This document shows, piece after piece, positions 35,890 through 45,091 of a DNA stretch of 64,000 nucleotides. Positions within the stretch are counted from its first letter, which is position 1. Every line of letters starts with the position of its first letter. The stretch is from positions 667,162 through 731,161 of the forward strand of contig NZ_QRAP01000001.1 of NCBI RefSeq assembly GCF_003363015.1, in the 5' to 3' direction. This DNA is from Enterobacillus tribolii. Lineage in GTDB: Bacteria; Pseudomonadota; Gammaproteobacteria; Enterobacterales; Enterobacteriaceae. The translations under genes were made by a program, and so were the position numbers. The notes beneath the pieces were generated by a model. That model had not been told where the DNA came from, made no database searches, and saw nothing but the letters and a program-made list of their open reading frames with translations.

Positions 35890-36483
35890 ATGGAGCCTTG
35901 TATCACCCCGGTTTTGAGCGGCCGTCTGGCCGAACTGCGCCCGCTGCGCCAAGAACACGCGCCGTTGTTGCTGAATGCCGCCGCCGACGGTGAGCTATGG
36001 AATATGACGCTGACCGTCGTCCCCGGCCCGGACAGCGTCGATGCCTATATCAGCAAAGCCGCAGAGGGCGAACGCGCGGGCAGCGTTATGCCTTTTGTTA
36101 TCGTGCGTAAAACCGACAACGTGGTGGTCGGCAGCACCCGTTTCTGGAAAATTGATCGGGTAAACCGCAAGCTGGAAATCGGCCATACCTGGCTGAGCGC
36201 GTCGGTTCAACGCAGCGGTATCAACACCGAAGCAAAATTTTTACTGCTCAGCCACGCCTTTGAGGTGATGCACTGCGTCCGAGTACAGTTCACCACCGAT
36301 GAACTGAACGCCCGCTCGCGGGCCGCCATTCTGCGGATCGGCGCCGTGCAGGAAGGCATCGTGCGCCATGAGCGCATCATGCCGGACGGGCGTAAGCGCA
36401 ACTCCGTGCGTTTCAGCATCATCGACGACGAATGGCCGCAGGTGAAAACTGCCCTGCTGGAGAAAATGCGGCAGAAAATGTAA
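35890..36483 (+). CDS. GNAT-family N-acetyltransferase (RimJ/RimL-like)
   Basis: 197 residues. The N-terminal LRPLRQEHAPLLL region and the acetyl-CoA part (VGSTRFWKIDRVNRKLEIGHTWLSASVQRSG, read as IGHTWLSASVQRSGIN) fit GNAT acetyltransferases of the RimJ/RimL type, with a late VQFTTDELNARSRAAILRIGA motif (key residues N and R of NxxSRAA). The acceptor (protein N-terminus, amino acid or drug) is unknown. It lies 78 bases upstream of cbrA on the same strand and may share its transcript. Confidence 0.82.
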   Translation: MEPCITPVLSGRLAELRPLRQEHAPLLLNAAADGELWNMTLTVVPGPDSVDAYISKAAEGERAGSVMPFVIVRKTDNVVVGSTRFWKIDRVNRKLEIGHTWLSASVQRSGINTEAKFLLLSHAFEVMHCVRVQFTTDELNARSRAAILRIGAVQEGIVRHERIMPDGRKRNSVRFSIIDDEWPQVKTALLEKMRQKM

Positions 36484-36561
36484 GTCGCTTCATCCCGGCT
36501 TCACAAAGACTTCACCCGCCACGTTCACACTTCCGTGCAATCCCTGTGACTGGAACGGAAT

Positions 36562-37629
36562 ATGAACGACTACGACATCGCCATTATCGGGCTGGGTCCG
36601 GCGGGCGCTACGCTGGCGCGCCTGCTTGACAGCCGGCTGCGGGTGATCGCACTGGATAAGAAACGCGACAACGGCGATGAAGGCTTTCAAAAGCCCTGCG
36701 GCGGCCTGCTGGCGACCGATGCCCAGCGCGGTTTCATTCGCTTCAACCTGAATCTGCCCACCGACGTACTGGCTAACCCACAGATTTTCAGCGTAAAAAC
36801 TTACGACCTGAACACCCGGCTGATCCGCAACTATCAGCGAACTTACGTCAATATCAACCGGCATCCATTCGATCTCTGGCTTAAAACCCTGATCCCGCCC
36901 GCCGTCGACGTGCGTCACGACACCCTGTGCCGCCGTATCGGGCGTCTTGATGATGGACGTTACAGGGTAACGTTTAGTCAGAATGGCAGAGAGGAAGTTA
37001 TCACCGCGCGTTACCTCATTGGGGCCGACGGCGCGAATTCCATGATACGGCGCAATCTGTACCCCGATCATCACATCCGCCAATATCTTGCGGTTCAGCA
37101 ATGGTTTCCCGATCGCCATCCGGTGCCGTTCTATTCCTGCATCTTCGACGCCGCGCTGACCGACTGTTATGCCTGGAGTATTTCTAAAGACGGCTACTTC
37201 ATCATCGGCGGCGCTTTCCCGCTAAAAAGCGCCACGGCCAACTTTGAACAGATGAAGGCAAAACTCGGCGGGTTCGGCTTTCGTTTCGGTGAGGCGGTAA
37301 AAAGCGAAAAATGCATCGTGCTCTGCCCTTCACGTTTCTGCGATTTTCGCTGTGGACAAGACAACGTCTTCCTTATCGGCGAAGCCGCAGGATTTATCAG
37401 CGCCAGCTCACTGGAAGGGATCAGTTATGCCTTCGACAGCTCAGAAATTCTCAGCCGGCTCCTGAACCACGCCGACGACGGCAGCAACCTCAACCGGCGT
37501 TATTGGGCGGCAACCCGCAGACTGCGCCTTAAGCTGTACGGGAAAATTCTCAAAGCTGCGGTACTGACCTCCCCGTTACTGAGAAAGTGGATCATGCGCA
37601 GCAAGATTTCTCATATTGCGGTGGAATAA
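36562..37629 (+). CDS. cbrA: FAD-dependent oxidoreductase CbrA (geranylgeranyl reductase-like)
   Basis: 355 residues, against 354 in E. coli CbrA, and collinear with it: [15 protein letters not shown] (~8-22), [59 protein letters not shown]-type [34 protein letters not shown], and a basic C-terminus. The family belongs to the digeranylgeranylglycerophospholipid reductase-like flavoproteins. E. coli cbrA is CreBC-regulated and linked to colicin M/E2 tolerance; its substrate is unknown. No clear Cre tag was recognised upstream. A hairpin follows the stop. Confidence 0.9.
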   Translation: MNDYDIAIIGLGPAGATLARLLDSRLRVIALDKKRDNGDEGFQKPCGGLLATDAQRGFIRFNLNLPTDVLANPQIFSVKTYDLNTRLIRNYQRTYVNINRHPFDLWLKTLIPPAVDVRHDTLCRRIGRLDDGRYRVTFSQNGREEVITARYLIGADGANSMIRRNLYPDHHIRQYLAVQQWFPDRHPVPFYSCIFDAALTDCYAWSISKDGYFIIGGAFPLKSATANFEQMKAKLGGFGFRFGEAVKSEKCIVLCPSRFCDFRCGQDNVFLIGEAAGFISASSLEGISYAFDSSEILSRLLNHADDGSNLNRRYWAATRRLRLKLYGKILKAAVLTSPLLRKWIMRSKISHIAVE

Positions 37630-37648
37630 GGCGTGTGGCGTAACAAAA

Positions 37649-37676
37649 TTAAAAAAACCAGGCCTCTGGCCTGGTT
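37649..37676. terminator. Terminator between cbrA and the sugar-acid operon
   Basis: Stem AACCAGGCC with GGCCTGGTT (37656-37664, 37668-37676) and a TCT loop. The minus strand then reads T-rich, so it best serves the converging minus-strand operon ending at 37893; on the plus side it lacks a T tract. Confidence 0.7.
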
Positions 37677-37892
37677 ATGCGAAATGTTCAGCAATGACGA
37701 CAATCATTAGAAAATATAAAACCCCGATAACCTTTTCGGTGGATAGCCTTCTCGTGTATTCCCACATTAAGGATGCCGGATAGCTCTCGTATTACGCAAT
37801 AGAATCTCCGTAAGGAGAACCATTATCGGTTGGTTTTGATTTATACAACAAAGCCCCTTGATGTATAAAAAATACAGATGAAATTCTTAGAA

Positions 37893-39146
37893 TCAATTTT
37901 CTGACTCAATGTATTTAGGATTCGAATTTCTCCCTCCCAGCATTAATAAAACTGCTGATATTATCGCTAGCGCGCCAACCAGGTAGAAAGCCGAATAGTA
38001 CTGCCCTGTCCCCTGAACGATAAACCCTGTAATCATCGGCGCAAATACACCTGCCAAATTCGCGAGGAAGTGGATAAAACCGCTGACGGCGCCAACGTTA
38101 TTACCTTTTACTGTATCCTGTACGATAGCCCAATAGCAGGAAGTCGTTACATACATGGCGAACATACCGACAGACATTAGCCCGATTGCGCCGTAAAGAT
38201 TGGCGACAAGTGCGGAGGCCGTGATGCAAATAGCGGCGATAATAAGCCCGGTAACGATAATGACCTTGCGTGAAAAAAGCAGATTGTTGGTGACTTTATA
38301 GATGTAGTCTGAAATAAAACCGCCGGAAATCAGGCCCACAAAACCAAGCAGCCAGGGCAACACGTTGGCAATACTCATGTCGCGCATGTTAAGCCCCCGG
38401 GCGTCCAGCAGATAGCTTGGGAACCAGGTCATAAAGAAGAATAAAATGTAGCTATAGGCAAAGAATGCCAGTGCGGTAAAAAGAATGATAGGCTGCTTCA
38501 AATAATCGGAAAGCTTTTTATCTGGCTCTCCTGCATCGTCAACGGCTGATGGCGCATCGGCGGCGGGTTGATCGCTCTTTTTACCTTCAGAATCTTTTGT
38601 TGCCGCCAGCCATATAACAACCCACACAAAACCAACCAGCATCATGCCGATAAAAGTGAGTCGCCAGCCGAAAGCCAGCGCAGCGGCGGCGACGATTGGC
38701 GCCGATACCGCCCCACCCAGCGGGTTGCCGGAAAAAGATACCCCGACCGCCCTTGCACGCTCTTTTGCCGGAAACCATTTAACGATAGTTTTATTAGTTA
38801 CTGATCCCATTGGCCCTTCGGCAGCGCCGAATATAACGCGAATGACGAACAGGGAAACAAAGTTGAATGCCGCACAGGTAAGGCCCGCGAACAGCGACCA
38901 CAGGCCCATAGCGCCGGCAAAGATCCGGCGTGGCCCATATTTATCTGACAGCCAGCCGCCGATAAAACAAAATACGGCGTAACCAATAGCGAAGCTACTG
39001 AATATTAAGCCCAATTCAGCCTTGTTAACATTAAGATCGGCTGTTATATAGGGGGCAAGAATAGAGAGTGCCGCCCGGTCGATATAGTTAATCATCGATG
39101 CGATGAAAAGCAATATCAGGATAAAATACCTGCGTTTTGTATACAT
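37893..39146 (-). CDS. MFS permease for sugar acids (anion:cation symporter, ACS family)
   Basis: 417 residues, 12 predicted helices. The N-terminus RRYFILILLFIASMINYIDR is typical of the ExuT/GudP/DgoT-like ACS branch; motif A appears as GGWLSDKYGPRRIF (~62-75) and a related GGFISDYIYK in the second half. A hydrophilic central loop (~190-215) follows helix 6. It is the last gene of the five-gene minus-strand set and is expected to import the hexuronate or aldonate used by its neighbours by proton symport. GGAG lies seven bases before the ATG. Confidence 0.85.
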   Translation of the reverse strand: MYTKRRYFILILLFIASMINYIDRAALSILAPYITADLNVNKAELGLIFSSFAIGYAVFCFIGGWLSDKYGPRRIFAGAMGLWSLFAGLTCAAFNFVSLFVIRVIFGAAEGPMGSVTNKTIVKWFPAKERARAVGVSFSGNPLGGAVSAPIVAAAALAFGWRLTFIGMMLVGFVWVVIWLAATKDSEGKKSDQPAADAPSAVDDAGEPDKKLSDYLKQPIILFTALAFFAYSYILFFFMTWFPSYLLDARGLNMRDMSIANVLPWLLGFVGLISGGFISDYIYKVTNNLLFSRKVIIVTGLIIAAICITASALVANLYGAIGLMSVGMFAMYVTTSCYWAIVQDTVKGNNVGAVSGFIHFLANLAGVFAPMITGFIVQGTGQYYSAFYLVGALAIISAVLLMLGGRNSNPKYIESEN

Positions 39147-39265
39147 TTCATTCTCCAGGATAAAGGTTTTCTTATTATTAATAAGGTTTTAATCTTCCTC
39201 TGGCCGCAATACAGATAATAAATATCATATTGGCGGTTTTTTCCTCATTTCATTTGACGCTTTTC

Positions 39266-39760
39266 TTATTCCTTCACCTGGTCAAGCGAGGTTAACTCAC
39301 TAAACGTTGATGCTGGAATCTTGACTATCGCTTTTTTAACCACCGCAGGTTCGCCGTGCGTACAGAGCGGACGGTGAATCTGGTGAGGATAGAAGAGCGC
39401 AAAGTCACCGGGAACCAACGTAACAAACTGCTCATTGACGACGAGATCGAGAAACATGATGTCGTTGGGAAAACGCTCAGATTTCTTTATTTCATCATCA
39501 AACTCATTTGAATAGCCAATTTTTTCTTGGCCATCTAATAAAATCTGAATATCTACATATTCTTTATGAACTTCGGCCCTTCGGTTTGATGGCAAATCCG
39601 TTTCCCCCTCACTGAGAATAAGAAATGTTCCCGGCAGAGAGAGTTCATACTTTCCAAAACCCTTGCTTTTGGATACGTCTATTGCTTCATTTATAAGCGT
39701 TTTAATAATGTTATTAACGTAAGGTAGTAAGGCAAGTCGCTCTATATTTCCATATAACAT
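39266..39760 (-). CDS. YhcH/YjgK/YiaL-family cupin-like protein
   Basis: 164 residues of the DUF386 (YhcH) family: ALPYVNNIIKTLINEAI, the HKEYVDIQILLDGQEKIGY segment (~65-83) with putative metal ligands, and FALFYPHQIHRPL (~127-139) with two histidines. Members accompany sialic acid, gluconate and diketogulonate operons and are thought to be sugar isomerases or anomerases. It lies between the permease and the YiaK-like reductase, matching the yiaKL pairing of E. coli. Confidence 0.85.
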   Translation of the reverse strand: MLYGNIERLALLPYVNNIIKTLINEAIDVSKSKGFGKYELSLPGTFLILSEGETDLPSNRRAEVHKEYVDIQILLDGQEKIGYSNEFDDEIKKSERFPNDIMFLDLVVNEQFVTLVPGDFALFYPHQIHRPLCTHGEPAVVKKAIVKIPASTFSELTSLDQVKE

Positions 39761-39799
39761 GGTATTTCTGTCCTATAGGATTAATGACAGCAGTTGTAA

Positions 39800-40810
39800 T
39801 TATTGGCCGGCGAGATACTGATAAATACCTTCAGCCACTGGTATCCCGTCTTTTAAGCACTTTTCTTTGTAAGCGACCTGAGGGTCGTTTGGCGCCAGCA
39901 CGTTATCAACACCGGGCATAGGTTTTACTGCTCTTAGCTCGTTTACCATCGCGCTCATGGTTGCGGCAAAGAAAGGGTTGCCCAGCCTCTGTGGGTCAAT
40001 AACGATCACCAGGCTTGCCAGTTTGCGCATTTTGTCATAGTCGCCGTACATGCGAACAATGTGGTTGCCAAAATTTGCCCCCATCAGCACGCCCGTTAGC
40101 GCATCGATCGCCAGCGCAATGCCGGACCCCTTGTGCCCGCCGAAGGGCAGCAGGTTTTCAATTTTGTGGGGATCGGTGGTGACGTTGCCGTCCTTGTCCA
40201 AAGCCAGGCCGTGTCCGATAGGTTTACCGGTTTCTTTGGCGTGCAGAATTTTTCCGAAAGCGATCGCACTGGTAGCCATGTCGACAATCATTGGGCTGCT
40301 GTCCTTTACAGGAAACCCAAAGGCGATCGGGTTCGTCCCCAGGAACCGCTCGGCGCCGCCATGAGGAGCAACACATGTGTCGGTTTGCGTCATGGCGATG
40401 GCGAGGGTTCCCCGAGCGGTGGCTCGCTCGACAAAGTAGGACAGCGCGCCACAGTGAGAGGTGTTCTTGATACTGACGAACCCTAAGCCGGTTTCTTTCG
40501 CCAGCTTGACGGCGTGATCCGTTGCGGCGATCAACGCTGAGTGCCCCATGCCATCGTCAGAGTCTAAAATAGCGACTGAAGGGGAAATTTGCTCAATACT
40601 GAAATTCGCCTTTGGGTTAAGGCCACCGGCTTTCAAGCGAGTGCAATAATGTTCTACCCGAATGACGCCGTGTGAATGGACGCCAGTCATGTCGGCATGG
40701 ACCAGAACGTCCGTTACCTGCTGCGCGGTCTCTGCATCCAGACCTGCCTGTGCTAATTTATTAAACGCCAGCGCTTTTAAGTCGTTTTCTTTAACAAGTA
40801 CCATTGACAT
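39800..40810 (-). CDS. LDH2/YiaK-family NAD(P)H oxidoreductase (malate/L-lactate dehydrogenase superfamily)
   Basis: 336 residues. Family hallmarks: DVLVHADMTGVHSHGVIR (~35-52, with the catalytic histidine in HSHG), GHSALIAATDHAVKLA, IKNTSHCGALSYF, and GGHKGSGIALAIDALTG (~225-240). YiaK reduces 2,3-diketo-L-gulonate; others act on ureidoglycolate or delta-1-piperideine-2-carboxylate. The sugar-acid neighbours favour a keto-aldonate substrate (inference). Spacing to the Zn-dehydrogenase gene is 13 bases. Confidence 0.85.
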   Translation of the reverse strand: MSMVLVKENDLKALAFNKLAQAGLDAETAQQVTDVLVHADMTGVHSHGVIRVEHYCTRLKAGGLNPKANFSIEQISPSVAILDSDDGMGHSALIAATDHAVKLAKETGLGFVSIKNTSHCGALSYFVERATARGTLAIAMTQTDTCVAPHGGAERFLGTNPIAFGFPVKDSSPMIVDMATSAIAFGKILHAKETGKPIGHGLALDKDGNVTTDPHKIENLLPFGGHKGSGIALAIDALTGVLMGANFGNHIVRMYGDYDKMRKLASLVIVIDPQRLGNPFFAATMSAMVNELRAVKPMPGVDNVLAPNDPQVAYKEKCLKDGIPVAEGIYQYLAGQ

Positions 40811-40823
40811 AATTGTTCCACTA

Positions 40824-41840
40824 TTAAAATTTAATAACGCCTTTAACTAATTTTTTGTTTTCTACCACGTTTTCCTTGTACTGATGGCCGAACGTGTAGA
40901 AGTCATACTCATGATTTTTCATCATCGTCTCACTAATGGCGCCTTGGGCCATGAGCTCAATGACGCATTCGAAATCTTCGCGCGTCGCGTTGCGGCTGCT
41001 TAACAGCGTGGTTTCTTTTTTATGGAAGGTCGGATCGTCGATGACAAGTTCGCCGATATAGAGTCCGATAAATACGATTTTTCCGCCGTGGCGAATAAGT
41101 TCGACAGCGCGGCTCATAGAGGATTTGTTGCCAGTAGCGTCAAGCAAAGTACAGGCCAGTTCACCGGAGAAGCAGGCTCTCAGCGCATCAATATAGCCCT
41201 CAGATGAAGGATCGAGCGTTTCGACGCCAACCTTCTCGGCGACCTGACGACGGCGTTCAGCATCAATATCCGCAACGGCGACGCAAGCGCCTTTTGCTTT
41301 CGCAATTGCCGCCGCCGCCAACCCAATAGGCCCAGCGCCGACCACCAGAATATTCTGCTGTGGCTTAATGTCAGCACGGCGCACCGCATGGGCGCTAATG
41401 GCAAAGCATTCGACCAGTGCGCCCGCGCTGTCAGTAAGAATTTCCGGCAGCTCAACCAGATTTTGCTCACGAACGGCCAGGTATTCCGTGAAACCGCCAT
41501 CCTGATGAACGCCGTACAGTGAGACCTTCTCGCAGCAGTTGGTTTTCCCTTCCCTACACGCGGCGCAAGTACCACAGGGGATACAGGGAATCACGCTATA
41601 GCGCTGACCCACTTTCGCCGTGCGGCACGACTTGCCTGACGCCTCCACAATGCCGCAAATTTCATGGCCTAATACCCGTGGATAGGAGAAAAACGGCTGC
41701 CTCCCTGCGAAAGCATGGATGTCGGTACCGCAAATACCAACGGCTTTTATTTTTAATAAGACTTCATCTTCTTTAAATGGCGGAAGGTCTCTTTCGATAT
41801 ATTCAATACTTCCCGGATTGTTGCAAATAAGCGTTTTCAT
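40824..41840 (-). CDS. Zinc-dependent aldonate 5-dehydrogenase (L-gulonate/L-galactonate/RspB-like)
   Basis: 338 residues of the medium-chain dehydrogenase family. Catalytic zinc ligands appear in GICGTDIHAF (Cys ~37) and LGHEICG (His-Glu ~58); the structural zinc lobe is CIPCGTCAACREGKTNC (~88-104); the NAD motif is VVGAGPIGLAAAAIAKAKG (~165). Closest in type to LgoD/RspB enzymes that oxidise L-galactonate or L-gulonate at C5 to tagaturonate or fructuronate. It lies eight bases downstream of the UxuB/mannitol-type dehydrogenase gene, the pairing known for L-gulonate catabolism. Confidence 0.82.
   Translation of the reverse strand: MKTLICNNPGSIEYIERDLPPFKEDEVLLKIKAVGICGTDIHAFAGRQPFFSYPRVLGHEICGIVEASGKSCRTAKVGQRYSVIPCIPCGTCAACREGKTNCCEKVSLYGVHQDGGFTEYLAVREQNLVELPEILTDSAGALVECFAISAHAVRRADIKPQQNILVVGAGPIGLAAAAIAKAKGACVAVADIDAERRRQVAEKVGVETLDPSSEGYIDALRACFSGELACTLLDATGNKSSMSRAVELIRHGGKIVFIGLYIGELVIDDPTFHKKETTLLSSRNATREDFECVIELMAQGAISETMMKNHEYDFYTFGHQYKENVVENKKLVKGVIKF
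41547..41554 (-). other. KOPS octamer, pointing left toward dif
   Basis: CCCTTCCC on the plus strand, inside the Zn-dehydrogenase gene, right of dif. Confidence 0.6.
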
Positions 41841-41848
41841 GTTTGATC

Positions 41849-43315
41849 CTATAAAGATAAACGGTTAACGGTGGCGATGACGCCATCTGATTCAATACTG
41901 TCAAAAGCCTTCCGGACGTCGTCTAAAAACTCAGCGTTATCGCTCGCCAGCGTTCCAAAGATGCTGCTTATCCGGAGTAACGACATAGCCTGTTCCCATG
42001 GCATTTTTTTGCTGTTAATCAATGAATTGAATTCATTGTTGAGCGGATCGGAAACGCTCTTGCCTTGTGAAATAGTATTAATGACGTGGTGGAGCCAGCC
42101 CGCAATCAGCACTGCTAACGCCCTGCCTTTAATGCCGCGCGTTTGGAGCGTCAGGTAAGGATCAACCGCCCGCTGAGGAAGCTTTTGAGAGCCGTCCATA
42201 GCGATCTGGCCGGTTTTATGCTTTACGTTTGGGTTACTGAATCGCTCAATAAGCAGCTGCGCATATTGGTTGACGTCTACAGCCAAATTTGGATCCAGGG
42301 ATTTTGCCTGCTCTTCGAGCATCAGGTGATGTACAGCAGCCTTGAAAACGGCGTCTTGCATACACTGGTAAATAAACTCATACCCGGCCAGGCTGCCGTT
42401 ATAAGCAAGAAATGAATGACTGCCGTTGAGCATGCGCAGTTTCATTTCTTCGTAAGGAAGCACGTCTGATACGAACATCGCACCGGCTTTATCCCAGTCG
42501 GGCCGACCGGCAACGAAGTTGTCTTCGATAACCCATTGGCGAAAATCTTCACATACAATTCCGCAGGGGTCGGGGTAACCGGTTTCAGCGTCGATCGTTT
42601 CAAACTGCTCAGGCGTCATTGCCGGAACAATCCGGTCTACCATCGTATTGGGAAAGGTGACGTGTTGCTCTATCCAGCTTGCCAGTTCCGGGTCGAGGCA
42701 AGCGGCAAACGCGATGGTCGCCGCTTTGGTCAAATGACCATTTTCCGGAATGTTGTCGCATGACAGTACGCTAAAAGGCATGAGATCCCGCTGGCGGCGT
42801 ATCCGCAAGGCTTCAACAATCAGCCCAAGGGCTGATTGGGGATGATTCGGGTCGGCAAGATCGTGTTTGACGAGCGGATGGTTGAGATCGAGCGATCTGG
42901 ACTGAGGATCGGTACAGTAGCCTTTTTCCGTTATCGTCAGCGAAACGATTTTAACCTGTGGTTCCGTCAGCTTGTCGATAGCGGCCTGAATCCCGGACTT
43001 CGGCGTGTGCAACGCGCCAGTAACGGTGCGAACCAGGCGGCTGTTGACGGCACTCGCCGAGGTCTCCACCACGGTAAACAAACCGTCTTGTTCGTTTAGC
43101 GCGTCAACCAGACCCGCATCGCCAAACAGGTTAATCTCAAAAATACCCCAAAGTTTTCCGGTTATCTCGTTGGAGAGATCGTTATAAACCGCTTGGTGAC
43201 CACGATGAAAAGCGCCAAAACCGATGTGTACGATGTTGGTTTCCATCTCTGCGCGCGAATAAGTCGTTTTCAACGGGTGTTTCGCGGCGTTGATTGGATG
43301 AGAGAGCATTTCCAT
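41849..43315 (-). CDS. Mannitol dehydrogenase-family oxidoreductase (D-mannonate/fructuronate, UxuB/RspD-like)
   Basis: 488 residues from the ATG at 43315, which follows AAAGGAAAAAAG; the frame extends 24 codons further without support. The NAD-binding start is IVHIGFGAFHRGHQAVY (~30-46) and the catalytic motif KLRMLNGSH (K-x4-N-x2-H) lies near residue 290. Length and motifs fit UxuB/RspD enzymes that interconvert D-fructuronate and D-mannonate. It is first of the minus-strand operon; a CRP-like site and a TGGTATACCA operator lie upstream. Confidence 0.85.
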   Translation of the reverse strand: MEMLSHPINAAKHPLKTTYSRAEMETNIVHIGFGAFHRGHQAVYNDLSNEITGKLWGIFEINLFGDAGLVDALNEQDGLFTVVETSASAVNSRLVRTVTGALHTPKSGIQAAIDKLTEPQVKIVSLTITEKGYCTDPQSRSLDLNHPLVKHDLADPNHPQSALGLIVEALRIRRQRDLMPFSVLSCDNIPENGHLTKAATIAFAACLDPELASWIEQHVTFPNTMVDRIVPAMTPEQFETIDAETGYPDPCGIVCEDFRQWVIEDNFVAGRPDWDKAGAMFVSDVLPYEEMKLRMLNGSHSFLAYNGSLAGYEFIYQCMQDAVFKAAVHHLMLEEQAKSLDPNLAVDVNQYAQLLIERFSNPNVKHKTGQIAMDGSQKLPQRAVDPYLTLQTRGIKGRALAVLIAGWLHHVINTISQGKSVSDPLNNEFNSLINSKKMPWEQAMSLLRISSIFGTLASDNAEFLDDVRKAFDSIESDGVIATVNRLSL

Positions 43316-43372
43316 TAACTTTTTTCCTTTGTTATTTGTCGACCAATTTTGATTAATCACCATACCAAAATC

Positions 43373-43388
43373 CGTGAATTTGATCACA
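43373..43388. promoter_or_regulatory. CRP-like site before the minus-strand sugar-acid operon
   Basis: Read on the minus strand, TGTGA-TCAAAT-TCACG matches the CRP consensus at nine of ten core positions. It lies about 58-73 bases upstream of the start codon at 43315. Confidence 0.5.
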
Positions 43389-43539
43389 AACGTAATGCTT
43401 GATTAGTGAATCGACATGCCGCTCTCATTCCAGAAATACAATAAATTTATATTAATCAATGAGCTATAAAGCAACCTCCAAAAGTGAAATTTTGAGATTT
43501 ATCAAAATGTGATTTCGGTTATAAAACACGATCACTCAT

Positions 43540-43549
43540 TGGTATACCA
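43540..43549. promoter_or_regulatory. FadR/UxuR-type operator palindrome 1
   Basis: TGGTATACCA is a perfect ten-base palindrome preceded by AT, the core of the ExuR/UxuR-type operator. It lies about 225 bases upstream of the minus-strand operon. The cluster encodes a FadR-subfamily GntR regulator (45092-45841). Confidence 0.65.
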
Positions 43550-43670
43550 TTCGGCGTTAATGCACTTAGGTCCTGGAATTTACTATTACATTGAATATCA
43601 GCCTGTTATCATCAGTAGCACAATGATTCCATATATTATTGCTCATATTGGTTTAATGTATTGCTTGATT

Positions 43671-43684
43671 TGGTAAACCAAAAA
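43671..43684. promoter_or_regulatory. FadR/UxuR-type operator palindrome 2
   Basis: TTTGGT-AA-ACCAAA has perfect six-base arms. It lies about 255 bases upstream of the dehydratase start and 122 bases from palindrome 1, so looping between the two is possible. Confidence 0.6.
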
Positions 43685-43936
43685 ACTTGCGTACAAATAA
43701 GCAATAATTAGCTGATTTATATGAAATTAATTAAAACCCTGATAGATAAACACCGTGAATATTTCAAATGTAAATGCGGCGATTGGTACAACAATCAAGA
43801 CGGATTTACTGGTGACCGATGTGGTTCCTAACGTAAAAGCGTAAGTTGGTCAGCGTGAAGGGATACGTAGCGCCGCAGACGTTATAATGAATTAACACAT
43901 TGATTAATATAGAGAGTTATAAAAAGGAGAGAGTTA

Positions 43937-45025
43937 ATGAAGACGCAGGTTAAAAACGTTGTGACGAAGCTTTTCAAAGTCCCTTTGGCTGAAGTGCTGG
44001 TGGATGCAAAGCATGGCGACCACAGCCATTTTGAGCTGATCACCACGACGATTACACTGGAAGACGGATCGACGGGCACCGGATATACCTATACCGGAGG
44101 AAAAGGAGGCTATGCGATTAAGGCGATGATCGACCACGACCTTGCACCGGTACTCGTCGGGAAAGACGGCGCTGCAATTGACGATATCTATGACTTTATG
44201 GAATGGCATATTCATTACGTTGGCCGGGGAGGCATTGCGTCATTTGCAATGTCTGCGGTAGACATCGCTCTTTGGGATTTGAAGGGCAAAAGAGAAAAGC
44301 TGCCGCTGTGGAAAATGGCTGGCGGTAAGAATAATACCTGTAAAGCCTACTGTGGTGGAATCGACCTGGCGTTTTCGCTAGAAAAGCTGTTAAGCAATAT
44401 TCAGGGCTATCTGGACAGCGGGTTTAACGGCGTAAAAATAAAGATTGGCCGTAAGGACCCGAAGGAAGACATTGAGCGAATCAAAGCCGTACGTAAGCTC
44501 ATCGGGCCTGATGTGACGTTTATGATCGACGCTAACTACTCCCTTTCAGTGGAGCAGGCCGTCGCGCTGTCGAAGGCGGTGGAGTCCTGCAATATCACCT
44601 GGTTTGAGGAGCCAACCATCCCTGATGACTACGACGGCTATGCAAAGATAGCGGAACAGACGACCATCCCTCTGGCGATGGGTGAGAATCTCCACACTAT
44701 CCACGAATTTGGTTATGCGCTGGACAGGGCTAAACTGAGCTACATTCAGCCCGACGCGTCGAACTGTGGTGGTATTACCGGTTGGCTTAAGGCTGCGCGT
44801 CTGTCGACAAACCACGGCCTTTCCGTATGCTCTCACGGCATGCAGGAACTGCACGTCAGCCTGGTTTCCGCATTTGATACCGGCTGGCTGGAGGTTCACA
44901 GCTTCCCTATTGATCAATACACCAAACGTCCACTGGTCGTGGAAAAATACCGCGCCGTTGCGCCGGATACCTGCGGCGTTGGCGTAGAGTTTGATTGGGA
45001 TAAACTGCGTCCGTACGAAGTCTGA
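43937..45025 (+). CDS. Enolase-superfamily sugar-acid dehydratase (mandelate racemase subgroup)
   Basis: 362 residues. The N-terminal capping domain includes the TYTGGKGG loop. Barrel residues: the K-x-K catalytic pair in GVKIKIGRK (~164-166), metal ligands Asp in MIDANYS (~195), Glu in WFEEP (~221) and Glu in AMGEN (~247), and a late histidine in [10 protein letters not shown] (~297). The KxK plus histidine set marks the mandelate racemase subgroup, which includes galactarate/talarate, gluconate and tartrate dehydratases. It is shorter than RspA-type mannonate dehydratases (~400). The exact substrate is open. It begins after GGAGAGAG and is divergent from the dehydrogenase operon. Confidence 0.82.
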   Translation: MKTQVKNVVTKLFKVPLAEVLVDAKHGDHSHFELITTTITLEDGSTGTGYTYTGGKGGYAIKAMIDHDLAPVLVGKDGAAIDDIYDFMEWHIHYVGRGGIASFAMSAVDIALWDLKGKREKLPLWKMAGGKNNTCKAYCGGIDLAFSLEKLLSNIQGYLDSGFNGVKIKIGRKDPKEDIERIKAVRKLIGPDVTFMIDANYSLSVEQAVALSKAVESCNITWFEEPTIPDDYDGYAKIAEQTTIPLAMGENLHTIHEFGYALDRAKLSYIQPDASNCGGITGWLKAARLSTNHGLSVCSHGMQELHVSLVSAFDTGWLEVHSFPIDQYTKRPLVVEKYRAVAPDTCGVGVEFDWDKLRPYEV

Positions 45026-45033
45026 TTCATTCC

Positions 45034-45067
45034 TGCCGGGCCTGTGTTTTTAACGGCGAGCCCGGCA
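45034..45067. terminator. Hairpin between dehydratase and GntR genes
   Basis: Arms TGCCGGGC and GCCCGGCA with an 18-base loop lie between the converging genes. The T-rich loop and absent T tail make intrinsic termination uncertain. Confidence 0.4.
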
Positions 45068-45091
45068 AATGACTTAACGAATTGCGGAAAT

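Larger units (their letters stand above)
43316..43936. other. Shared regulatory region of the sugar-acid cluster
   Basis: 621 bases between the divergent operons, AT-rich and gene-free. It contains a CRP-like site (43373-43388), two GntR/UxuR-type palindromes (43540-43549 and 43671-43684) and no supported frame. Confidence 0.65.
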
